Positions 1 through 5,199 of a stretch of DNA of 5,199 nt are shown one piece after another. The stretch spans positions 1-5,199 of the forward strand of contig BJHC01000116.1 of NCBI GenBank assembly GCA_014191535.1, written 5' to 3'. The notes beneath the pieces are model-generated. The model did no database searches and was not told where the DNA came from. It saw only the letters and a list, made by a program, of their open reading frames with translations. The position numbers and the translations under genes are program-made. How positions within the stretch are numbered: the first letter of the stretch is position 1; every line of letters begins with the position of its first letter. This DNA is from Cyanobium sp. GTDB lineage: Bacteria > Cyanobacteriota > Cyanobacteriia > PCC-6307 > Cyanobiaceae.

Positions 1-216
1 GGCACCCTGCGCTCCCTCTGGCGAGGCACGGAACTGGAGGGCCAGTTCCGCGGCAAGACCGGCACCATCAGCGGCGTGCGCTCGATCTCCGGCGTGCTGG
101 AAACCCCGGAGGGCCCCCGCTACCTGAGCATGGTGTCCAACGGAGCCGGATCCCCCAACGGCACCATCGGGGTGATCCTGCGCGAGAGCCGCCTGCCGGG
201 CCTGTGCCCGATCTGA
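1..216 (+). CDS. dacB: D-alanyl-D-alanine carboxypeptidase, PBP4 / peptidase S13 family (3' end only)
   Basis: Only the last 71 residues are in the window; the gene enters from the left edge in frame 1 and ends at TGA 214-216. The visible part carries FRGKTGTISGVRSISG, with the KTG triad at residues 19-21 of the fragment (bases 55-63). KTG is the third conserved motif of serine penicillin-binding enzymes, and KTGT(I/L) followed by a short beta-rich tail ending in 'SNG...' is typical of the S13/PBP4 class of periplasmic D-Ala-D-Ala carboxypeptidase/endopeptidases that trim or open peptidoglycan cross-links. The SxxK serine and SxN motifs would lie upstream, outside the window. The gene converges on the coiled-coil gene, with 26 bases between stop codons. 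A class C beta-lactamase-like protein is the main alternative, but the tail and the neighbourhood favour PBP4. Confidence 0.75.
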   Translation, partial: GTLRSLWRGTELEGQFRGKTGTISGVRSISGVLETPEGPRYLSMVSNGAGSPNGTIGVILRESRLPGLCPI

Positions 217-242
217 ACGACGCTCTGGAGCCTTCGCCGCCC

Positions 243-1190
243 CTAGCCCTGACCCGCCGCGCGGCGTAGGCGCTCGGCGGCGCGGCGGGCACGGCTGATC
301 GACACCGCCTGCTCCTGACCCCGCGGCTGGGCGCCCTGGCTGGTGGGATCCACGGCCTGCAGGCGCACCAGTTCGCGGCGACCGGCCACCACCACCTGGC
401 CCATCTCCCGCAAACGCCCCTCCAGCTCGCCCAGCACCTGTTCCGCGTAGCGGTTGGCCCCCTCTTGCACGGAGGCCGCCTCCTGGCGGGTGCGGGCGAT
501 CAGCGCCTCGCATTGCTGCTGCGTCTGCTGACGGAACTGCAGGGCATCGGCCTGAACACGCTCGGCCTCCGCCTGGCTGCTCTGCTGCAGGCGCAGGGCT
601 TCCTGGCGAATCTTCTCCAGTTCCAACAGGCTCTGCTGGCGGGCCTGCTCGTGCTGCTCAGCCAGCTGACGCTTGAGCTCAATCGCCTCCTGATCGAGCT
701 GTTGGCGCCGCTGCAGGGCCTCCTGCTCCAGCTGCTGACGCCGCTGACTGAACTGTTGCTCCAGCTGGGCCAGGCGGGTCTGTTGCTCCTGTTCAGCCTT
801 GGCCACCTGCTGGCGGGCCTGGCCGATCATCTGCTCGCATTGCTGACGGGCCTGGTCGCGCAGTTCCGCCACTTGCCGTTCGGCCTCCTGACGGACGGCC
901 TGGCCGTTGATCAGCTGCTCCCGCTGCTGCTTGGCTTGGTGCAGGATCTCGTCGGCCTGCTGGCGGGCGGTGCTGATGAACTCGTCTTTCTGGCGCACCA
1001 GGGCCTCCGCCTGGCCCAGTTGGCCCGGCAGGGCCTCGCGCACGGCGTCCATCAGTTCGATGGCGTCCTGCTCATTCACCAGACGACCGCCGCTGAAAGG
1101 AACGCGGGTGCCATCGAGCACGATCTCCTCGAGCTGGTCGAGCTGATCCAGCACGGAGCTCACCTGGGAGCTGAGCTGAGCCTCGGACAT
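243..1190 (-). CDS. Gln-rich coiled-coil protein, DivIVA/Cdv3-like, candidate cell-division factor
   Basis: This is a 315-residue protein read from ATG 1188-1190. The GTG one codon upstream is in frame, but the ATG is preferred because it shares its A with the TGA stop of coaD (TGATG), suggesting translational coupling; no good ribosome binding site is visible. Residues 1-55 form a short N-terminal domain with LDGTRVPFSGGRLVNEQDAIELMD (split here as LDGTRVPFSGGRLV, about 25-38, then NEQDAIELMD). Residues about 57-265 are an almost unbroken Gln/Glu/Arg/Ala/Leu-rich coiled coil, followed by a basic tail ending ARRAAERLRRAAGQG. There is no signal peptide or membrane segment, so it should be cytoplasmic. 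The N-terminal 'PFSGGRLV' stretch plus a long coiled coil resembles DivIVA-type proteins, and cyanobacterial Cdv3 (a DivIVA-like division protein) is, as I recall, of this form. The assignment is by memory and architecture only; any filament-forming coiled coil remains possible. Confidence 0.6.
   Translation of the reverse strand: MSEAQLSSQVSSVLDQLDQLEEIVLDGTRVPFSGGRLVNEQDAIELMDAVREALPGQLGQAEALVRQKDEFISTARQQADEILHQAKQQREQLINGQAVRQEAERQVAELRDQARQQCEQMIGQARQQVAKAEQEQQTRLAQLEQQFSQRRQQLEQEALQRRQQLDQEAIELKRQLAEQHEQARQQSLLELEKIRQEALRLQQSSQAEAERVQADALQFRQQTQQQCEALIARTRQEAASVQEGANRYAEQVLGELEGRLREMGQVVVAGRRELVRLQAVDPTSQGAQPRGQEQAVSISRARRAAERLRRAAGQG
253..289. repeat. Perfect 10-bp inverted repeat (hairpin) at the 3' end of the coiled-coil gene
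   Basis: The arms cccgccgcgc (253-262) and gcgcggcggg (280-289) are exact reverse complements separated by 17 bases. The stem is entirely G/C. It lies inside the last codons of the minus-strand gene, where the protein repeats Arg-Arg-Ala-Ala, and just beyond the end of the convergent dacB. No T-run follows on either strand, so it is not a classical intrinsic terminator. It could still help end or stabilise the two converging transcripts, or be a by-product of the repeated RRAA codons. Confidence 0.45.
681..746 (-). repeat. 33-bp in-frame tandem repeat in the coiled-coil gene
   Basis: Two adjacent 33-base units (681-713 and 714-746) match at 26 of 33 positions. They encode the neighbouring 11-residue blocks QRRQQLEQEAL (residues 149-159) and QRRQQLDQEAI (160-170). 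An 11-residue period is a known coiled-coil (hendecad) spacing, so the duplication lengthens the rod without breaking the helix. It suggests growth of the rod by duplication. Confidence 0.7.
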
Positions 1191-1684
1191 CACAGCGACG
1201 CGGGGGATGACTGATTAAAGAGCCTGGCCAGATCCTGCGCCACTTCTGTGGGCACCATGTGATCCACCGCTCCGCCAAAGCGCGCCACCTCCTTCACCAC
1301 GGAGCTGCTGAGAAAGCTGTGGGCCGTGGCCGTGGCCAGGAAGAGGGTTTCCAACCGTGGCGCCAGGCTTTTGTTGGTGTGGGCGATTTGGAGCTCGTAT
1401 TCGAAATCGCTGAGGGCCCGCAAACCCCGCAAGATCACTCCGGCCTGACATCGCTGTGCAAAGTCAACCGTCAGGCCATCGAAGGCGGCCACGTCCACCG
1501 TGGCCAGATGGGCGGTGGCTTTCCGGATCTGCTCCAGCCGCTGTTCCACGCTGAAGCAGGGGTTTTTGCTGGGATTGCGCAGCACGGCCACCACCAGGCC
1601 GTCGAACAGCAGTGCACCCCGCTCGATCAGGTCGAGGTGCCCCAGGGTGAGTGGATCGAAGCTGCCGGGATAGAGGGCGCGCAT
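1190..1684 (-). CDS. coaD: Phosphopantetheine adenylyltransferase (CoaD)
   Basis: The cytoplasmic enzyme transfers AMP from ATP to 4'-phosphopantetheine to give dephospho-CoA, the penultimate step of coenzyme A synthesis. The 164-residue length is normal for the bacterial family. The N-terminus [20 protein letters not shown] contains the nucleotidyltransferase GSFDPxTxGH motif (residues 7-16, TLGH being the T/HxGH signature). NPSKNPCFS at 37-45, [12 protein letters not shown] at about 86-96 and [13 protein letters not shown] at 122-134 are the other family hallmarks (the last being the ISSTxVKE-type ATP-binding motif). The ATG at 1682-1684 has an AGGA seven bases upstream. The gene is first in a minus-strand pair with the coiled-coil gene and is divergent from the flavin reductase-like gene. 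Identification is firm. Confidence 0.97.
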   Translation of the reverse strand: MRALYPGSFDPLTLGHLDLIERGALLFDGLVVAVLRNPSKNPCFSVEQRLEQIRKATAHLATVDVAAFDGLTVDFAQRCQAGVILRGLRALSDFEYELQIAHTNKSLAPRLETLFLATATAHSFLSSSVVKEVARFGGAVDHMVPTEVAQDLARLFNQSSPASL

Positions 1685-1755
1685 GCCGCGATCCTATGGA
1701 GGCGGTCCGACCCCGTCCCGCGGTTTCTAGAGTTGGGCCAGCAGCCCCACACCGA
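1685..1755. promoter_or_regulatory. Divergent spacer between coaD and the flavin reductase-like gene; presumed promoter region
   Basis: These 71 bases are the only non-coding gap longer than 30 bases in the window and separate two units transcribed away from each other, so both promoters should lie here or inside the flanking genes. I cannot point to convincing -35 or -10 boxes. A TAGGAT on the minus strand (1696-1691) matches a -10 at four of six positions but sits so close to the coaD ATG that it would give a nearly leaderless transcript; it overlaps the AGGA site and is better explained by that. The promoter role is inferred from gene orientation. Confidence 0.4.
1692..1695 (-). promoter_or_regulatory. 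Shine-Dalgarno-like AGGA for coaD
   Basis: Read on the minus strand, AGGA stands seven bases before the coaD ATG, a good distance for a ribosome binding site. It supports ATG 1684 as the coaD start. The other minus-strand gene, by contrast, has no visible site and seems to depend on the overlap with coaD. Confidence 0.5.
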
Positions 1756-2250
1756 ATGGACAGCAACGCCAGCCTCAACGCCGAGGCCAAGAAAGTCCTG
1801 CTGCGCAAGATTCCCCATGGCGTCTTCATCTGCGGCGTCGCCGAGGGGGATGAGGTGAACGGCTTCACCGCCAGCTGGGTGACCCAGGGCTCCTTCGAGC
1901 CCCCTCTGGTGGTGATGGCGGTTCGGGCCGACAGCACCAGCAACGGCATGATTCAACGCAGTGGCCGCTTCTCCCTGAACGTGCTGGCCGCGGACCAGAA
2001 GGATCTGGCGGCGGTGTTCTTCAAGCCCCAGAAGGGCGTGGGTGGCCGTTTCGATGCGGCGCCATTCCAGCTCGGGGCCCTGGGGTTGCCGATTCTTCAG
2101 GACGCCCTGGGGGCTGTGGAGTGTGAGCTGGTGGGCCAGGTGGCCCACGGCGATCACACCGTGTTCGTGGGCGAGGTGAAAACCGCCACCCTGCATCGCG
2201 ATGGTGCCGCCCTTGAACTGAGCAGCACGGGCTGGCAGTACGGCGGTTGA
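1756..2250 (+). CDS. Flavin reductase-like domain protein (FMN-binding split-barrel)
   Basis: This 164-residue protein has the look of the flavin reductase-like family (FMN-binding split barrel; relatives reduce FMN/FAD with NAD(P)H or serve as the reductase partner of other flavoenzymes). Family-like stretches are [12 protein letters not shown] (residues 16-27), [16 protein letters not shown] (35-50, the N-G-x-T-A-S-W flavin-binding type segment), RFSLNVL (71-77) and DHTVFVGEV (133-141), with a C-terminal STGWQYGG. It is soluble, with no signal peptide. ATG 1756 is chosen because the domain begins soon after; an in-frame ATG at 1696 would add 20 Arg/Pro-rich residues that look like translated spacer. 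Neither start has a clear ribosome binding site. Its stop overlaps the uvrC start by four bases (TTGA), making it the head of the repair operon. The substrate and electron donor cannot be read from sequence. Confidence 0.85.
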   Translation: MDSNASLNAEAKKVLLRKIPHGVFICGVAEGDEVNGFTASWVTQGSFEPPLVVMAVRADSTSNGMIQRSGRFSLNVLAADQKDLAAVFFKPQKGVGGRFDAAPFQLGALGLPILQDALGAVECELVGQVAHGDHTVFVGEVKTATLHRDGAALELSSTGWQYGG

Positions 2251-4226
2251 CCCCTCTGCTTCAGGATCCGGCCCGGCTCAAGGCCCGGCTCAAGGAGGTG
2301 CCGGCAGAGCCGGGTTGCTATCTGCTGCGCGACAGCGAAGACCGCATCCTCTACATCGGCAAGGCGAAGGTGTTGCGCAATCGTGTGCGCAGCTACTTCC
2401 AGAGCGGCAGTGGCCACGCCCACAGCCCACGCATCGCCCTGATGGTGCGGCAGGTGTGCGAGATCGAATTCATCGTCACCGACAGCGAAGCTGAAGCCCT
2501 GGCCCTCGAGGCCAACCTGATCAAGAACCACCAGCCGCACTTCAACGTGCTGCTGAAGGACGACAAGAAATACCCCTACCTCTGCATCACCTGGAGCGAG
2601 GCCTACCCGCGCATCTTCATCACACGGCGGCGCCGGTTCCGCTCACCGTTGGATCGCTTCTATGGCCCCTATGTGGACGTGGGCCTGTTGCGGCGCACCC
2701 TCGCCCTGGTGAAACGGGTGTTCCCGCTGCGGCAACGTCCCCAGCCCCTCTACCGCGATCGCACCTGCCTGAATTTCGACATCGGCCGCTGCCCCGGGGT
2801 GTGTCAGCAGAAGATCAGCTCGGAGGACTACCACCACACCCTGCGGCAGGTGGCGATGGTGTTTCAGGGCCGCAATGAGGAACTGCTGGAGCTGCTGGAG
2901 CAGCAGATGCAGCGCTATGCCGAACGGCTCGATTACGAGAGTGCCGCCCGGGTGCGCGACCAACTGCAGGGGATCGGCACCCTCACGGCGGATCAGAAGA
3001 TGAGCCTTGGGGACAGCTCCATCAGCCGGGATGTGATTGCCCTGGCCTGCGATCAACGGGTCGCGGCGGTGCAGGTGTTCCAGATGCGAGCCGGCAAGTT
3101 GGTGGGGCGTCTGGGGTTCACCGCAGAGGCGCTCGCCGACCCCGGCCGGATTCTGCAGACGGTGATTGAGGAGCACTATTCCCAGGTGGAGGGGGTGGAA
3201 ATTCCGCCGGAATTGCTGTTGCAGCACCCCATCCCGCAGCAGGAGCTCCTGCAGGAGTGGCTGAGCGAATTGCGGGGCCGCCGGGTGCGGCTGGCGGTTC
3301 CCCAGCGGCAGCAGAAGGCCGACCTGATTGATCTGGTGGAGCGCAACGCCCAGTACGAACTGCAACGGGCCCAGCGGGCGAGCGAACAAAACCTGCTGGC
3401 CACGGAGGATCTGGCGCAGTTGCTTGAACTCACGGCTCCCCCCAGGCGGATTGAGGGGTATGACATCAGCCACATCCAGGGCAGCGATGCCGTGGCCTCC
3501 CAGGTGGTGTTCATCGACGGGTTGCCCGCCAAGCAGCACTACCGCAAATACAAGATCCGCAGCGCTTCCGTACGCGCCGGCCACTCCGATGACTTCATGA
3601 GCATGGCGGAGGTGATTCGGCGGCGCTTCCGCCGCTGGGCCCAGGCCAAGGCGGAGGGGGCAGACCTGCAGGAGCTGCGGCGGTCCACCGCCAGCAGCCT
3701 CCACACCGGCGGGCTGAACGACTGGCCGGATGTGGTGATGATCGATGGCGGCAAGGGCCAGCTTTCGGCGGTGATGGAAGCCCTGCGTGAATTGGACCTG
3801 GATCAGGAGCTGGTGGTCTGCTCCCTGGCCAAGCAGCGTGAGGAAGTGTTTGTGCCCGGGGCCTCCACACCCCTCGACAGCGAGGCCGAGCAGCTGGGGG
3901 TGCAGCTGCTGCGCCGCCTGCGGGATGAGGCGCACCGGTTCGCCGTCAGCTTCCACCGCCAGCAGCGTGGCGAACGGATGACCCGCTCCCGCCTCTCGGA
4001 TATTCCGGGGTTGGGTCCGAAGCGCATCAAGGACCTCCTGGCCCATTTCCGCTCCGTGGATGCCATCCAGCTGGCCAGCCTCGAGGCCCTGCGGGCCGCC
4101 CCAGGAGTGGGTCCAGGTTTGGCGCAACAGGTCTGGAGCCATTTCCATCCCCAGGCGGATGGCCCTGTGCCTGAAGATGGCAGCGAGCCGTTGGGCGATC
4201 CAACCCCGCTGGAGATCGCCAGTTGA
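2247..4226 (+). CDS. uvrC: UvrABC system protein C, excinuclease subunit
   Basis: UvrC makes the two incisions flanking a DNA lesion in nucleotide excision repair after UvrA/UvrB recognition. The 659 residues contain all expected domains. The N-terminal GIY-YIG nuclease (about 19-100) has GCY at 23-25, YIG at 36-38, Arg46 and Glu88 of LEANLIK. A Cys-containing segment spans 174-186; the UvrB-binding UVR helix pair is about 210-243. The RNase H-like nuclease domain has GYDISH (Asp406), HSDDF (Asp448/449), IDGGKGQL (Asp500) and EAHRF (His563). Two helix-hairpin-helix motifs are IPGLGPKRI (586-594) and APGVGPGLA (618-626). A stretch of about 20 extra residues near 467-490, relative to E. coli as I recall it, precedes the Asp500 motif. 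The start is a TTG overlapping the previous stop; no in-frame ATG occurs before the nuclease motifs, and this start gives a normal N-terminus. The stop shares a base with the next ATG. Confidence 0.98.
   Translation: MTPLLQDPARLKARLKEVPAEPGCYLLRDSEDRILYIGKAKVLRNRVRSYFQSGSGHAHSPRIALMVRQVCEIEFIVTDSEAEALALEANLIKNHQPHFNVLLKDDKKYPYLCITWSEAYPRIFITRRRRFRSPLDRFYGPYVDVGLLRRTLALVKRVFPLRQRPQPLYRDRTCLNFDIGRCPGVCQQKISSEDYHHTLRQVAMVFQGRNEELLELLEQQMQRYAERLDYESAARVRDQLQGIGTLTADQKMSLGDSSISRDVIALACDQRVAAVQVFQMRAGKLVGRLGFTAEALADPGRILQTVIEEHYSQVEGVEIPPELLLQHPIPQQELLQEWLSELRGRRVRLAVPQRQQKADLIDLVERNAQYELQRAQRASEQNLLATEDLAQLLELTAPPRRIEGYDISHIQGSDAVASQVVFIDGLPAKQHYRKYKIRSASVRAGHSDDFMSMAEVIRRRFRRWAQAKAEGADLQELRRSTASSLHTGGLNDWPDVVMIDGGKGQLSAVMEALRELDLDQELVVCSLAKQREEVFVPGASTPLDSEAEQLGVQLLRRLRDEAHRFAVSFHRQQRGERMTRSRLSDIPGLGPKRIKDLLAHFRSVDAIQLASLEALRAAPGVGPGLAQQVWSHFHPQADGPVPEDGSEPLGDPTPLEIAS
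2271..2294 (+). repeat. Perfect 12-bp tandem duplication near the start of uvrC
   Basis: The unit gcccggctcaag occurs twice back to back (2271-2282 and 2283-2294), in frame, encoding ARLK-ARLK at residues 9-16 of UvrC, just before the GIY-YIG domain. Both copies are identical even at third codon positions, which suggests a recent slippage duplication or a site prone to it. The second copy runs into AAGGAGG (2292-2298), a full anti-Shine-Dalgarno match inside the coding region. Confidence 0.85.
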
Positions 4227-4582
4227 TGCCTTCCCCACCACCGGCCCGCTGGCCACGGCCCTGGCAGCACTGGCTGGGCACACGGGTGGCAACCCTGGCG
4301 GGGCTGATGCTGGCCGTAGTCACCCTGATCGGCCACCCGGCCCTGCTCTGGGCAGCGCCGGGACTCTGCATCGGACCGGTCTGTGGTGACGAGATCACCC
4401 GCAGTGCCAAACATCACTGGCAGCTGCGGATCCGGCTCAACGACCAGCGGGGTCAATGGGAGCGGGTCACCGTCGATTGTCGCCATGGGGAGCTCAGTCC
4501 TGAACTGGGCCCGGTGGAACGGGGGCATGCCCTGGCGGTGGCCCTTAAAGCCTGTCGCTTGGCAGGGGAAGCCCCCGCATGA
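4226..4582 (+). CDS. Small exported protein with four cysteines, function unknown
   Basis: I do not recognise a named family. The 118-residue protein starts at ATG 4226-4228, which shares its A with the uvrC stop (TGATG); a GGAG lies 11 bases upstream, inside uvrC. The N-terminus looks like a Sec signal peptide: Arg/His/Trp-containing n-region (1-20), a hydrophobic core of about 21-43 (VATLAGLMLAVVTLIG onward), and small residues at 43-45 (LWAAP) for cleavage. The predicted mature part of about 74 residues has four cysteines, C48, C53, C85 and C110, in a GLCIGPVCGDEITRS / VTVDCRHG / LKACRLAG arrangement, compatible with two disulfides in the periplasm or lumen. It is not a lipoprotein: there is no LxxC lipobox at the cleavage region. 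An uncleaved membrane anchor is an alternative. It sits in a DNA repair operon, overlapping the next gene by four bases, but nothing in it suggests DNA binding. Confidence 0.75.
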   Translation: MPSPPPARWPRPWQHWLGTRVATLAGLMLAVVTLIGHPALLWAAPGLCIGPVCGDEITRSAKHHWQLRIRLNDQRGQWERVTVDCRHGELSPELGPVERGHALAVALKACRLAGEAPA

Positions 4583-5199
4583 CCCTCGGCCTCTGGGTGC
4601 TCGGGGATCAGTTGTCCCAGGCCCAGGCGGCCCTGGCCAGCACCGATCCAGGAGCTGCACGGGTGCTGCTGGTGGAGAGCAGCTCTGTGCTTGGGCAACG
4701 GGCGTATCACCGCCAGAAGCTGGTGCTGGTCTGGAGTGCCATGCGGCACTTCGCCGAGGAGCTGCGGCAGGCCGGATGGACCGTCGACTACCGGATCAGC
4801 GACCAATTCGGCACCACGGTGCGCGACTGGATCGTCTGCCATGGCATCGAGCAGGTGCGGTTGATGGAACCGGCGGATCGGGGTTTCCGGGAGGCAATTG
4901 AGCGGTTGACGTTGCCGGTGCAGCTCCAGTGGCTGCCCAGCAATGCCTTCCTCTGGAGCCGCGAGGCCTTCGCCGCCTGGGCGGATGGGTATCGCCAGCT
5001 GCGCATGGAGCTGTTCTATCGGGAGGGGCGGCGCCGCTTTGCCGTGCTGATGGAGGGTGAGGGGGCGACGGCACAGCCCTTGGGGGGCCAATGGAATTAC
5101 GACCACGACAACCGGCGCCCCCCCACCAAGGGGTTGCGGGGCCCCGAACCGCTGTGGTTTGAACCGGACACGATCACCGAAGCGGTGATCGAGCGCGTG
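4579..5199 (+). CDS. Cryptochrome/photolyase-related protein, DPRP / FeS-BCP type (N-terminal part)
   Basis: The gene starts at ATG 4579, overlapping the previous stop by four bases (ATGA), with AGGGGA nine bases upstream, and leaves the window after 207 residues of an expected 500 or so. Recognisable family segments are LGDQLS (8-13), YHRQKLVLVWSAMRHFAEEL (43-62), VRLMEPADRGFRE (93-105), LFYREGRRRFAVLME (145-159) and GGQWNYDHDNRRPP (169-182). The GDQL start and the WN(Y/F)DxxNR motif are hallmarks of the deoxyribodipyrimidine photolyase-related family, whose studied members (prokaryotic 6-4 photolyase PhrB and CryB) bind FAD and a 4Fe-4S cluster and repair UV photoproducts or sense blue light. 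The FAD site and cluster cysteines would lie downstream. Whether this one repairs DNA or signals cannot be decided from the fragment. Confidence 0.9.
   Translation, partial: MTLGLWVLGDQLSQAQAALASTDPGAARVLLVESSSVLGQRAYHRQKLVLVWSAMRHFAEELRQAGWTVDYRISDQFGTTVRDWIVCHGIEQVRLMEPADRGFREAIERLTLPVQLQWLPSNAFLWSREAFAAWADGYRQLRMELFYREGRRRFAVLMEGEGATAQPLGGQWNYDHDNRRPPTKGLRGPEPLWFEPDTITEAVIERV

Noticed and set aside
465..1214. Long Leu-rich plus-strand reading frame (249 codons) opposite the coiled-coil gene
   Set aside because: It is the complement of Gln/Glu-rich coiled-coil codons, which read as Leu on the other strand. The minus-strand protein has a coherent rod architecture and an operon overlap; this one has neither a ribosome binding site nor a family look.
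1691..1696. TAGGAT as a minus-strand -10 box for coaD
   Set aside because: It matches only four of six consensus bases, lies too near the ATG, and overlaps the AGGA that makes a better ribosome binding site.
1696..1755. Upstream ATG at 1696 giving the flavin reductase-like protein 20 more residues
   Set aside because: The added residues are Arg/Pro-rich and spacer-like, and the conserved-looking domain begins just after ATG 1756.
2755..2762. GCGATCGC, the HIP1 palindrome common in many cyanobacterial genomes
   Set aside because: I noticed only one copy, within uvrC. At this GC content a single chance copy in 5 kb is not surprising, so it is neither evidence of HIP1 enrichment nor a functional site; its scarcity is compatible with a picocyanobacterium.
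2643..4292. Minus-strand open frame of 549 codons opposite uvrC
   Set aside because: uvrC is unmistakable on the plus strand. Long antisense frames are expected in GC-rich genes, and the translation is His/Gln/Leu/Pro-rich with no motif.
3803..4660. Minus-strand open frame across the uvrC 3' end and the small exported protein gene
   Set aside because: Low-complexity Arg/Pro/Ser-rich translation, overlapping three plus-strand genes that are linked by tight overlaps.
1..5199. Search by eye for mobile elements, CRISPR arrays, tRNA/rRNA genes or a defence/secretion cluster
   Set aside because: No transposase or integrase motifs, no spaced direct repeats, no RNA gene signatures, and base composition looks even throughout; the genes are mostly housekeeping.

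Overview
The window is GC-rich (roughly 65 % by eye), densely packed bacterial chromosome with no gene-free stretch longer than 71 bases. The protein families and gene neighbourhood point to a cyanobacterium, most likely a high-GC picocyanobacterium of the Synechococcus/Cyanobium group. The clues are a DivIVA/Cdv3-like coiled-coil gene next to coaD, a cyanobacterial-looking UvrC, and a short flavin-reductase-domain protein directly before uvrC. This assignment is inference from sequence style and remembered neighbourhoods, not from a search.

Layout. At the left edge (1-216, + strand) is the 3' end of a D-Ala-D-Ala carboxypeptidase of the PBP4/S13 type. It converges, with only 26 bases between stop codons, on a two-gene minus-strand unit: coaD (1190-1684) followed by a long Gln-rich coiled-coil protein resembling DivIVA/Cdv3 (243-1190). 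The coaD stop and the coiled-coil gene's ATG share one base. A 71-base divergent spacer (1685-1755) separates coaD from a plus-strand run of four genes: a flavin-reductase-like protein (1756-2250), uvrC (2247-4226), a small exported protein with four cysteines (4226-4582), and the N-terminal part of a cryptochrome/photolyase-related protein that runs off the right edge (4579-5199).

How the genes fit together. All four plus-strand genes overlap their neighbours by 1-4 bases (TTGA, TGATG, ATGA), so they look like one translationally coupled operon. It joins excision repair (UvrC) to a flavin-dependent, light-driven repair or photoreceptor protein, with a flavin-binding reductase-type protein at the head. 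A functional link between reduced flavin and photolyase is attractive but inferred. The left half is about the cell envelope, division and coenzyme A. I see no mobile element, CRISPR array, tRNA or rRNA, and no clear new defence or secretion system. The least-described items are the small four-cysteine exported protein and the repair operon as a unit.
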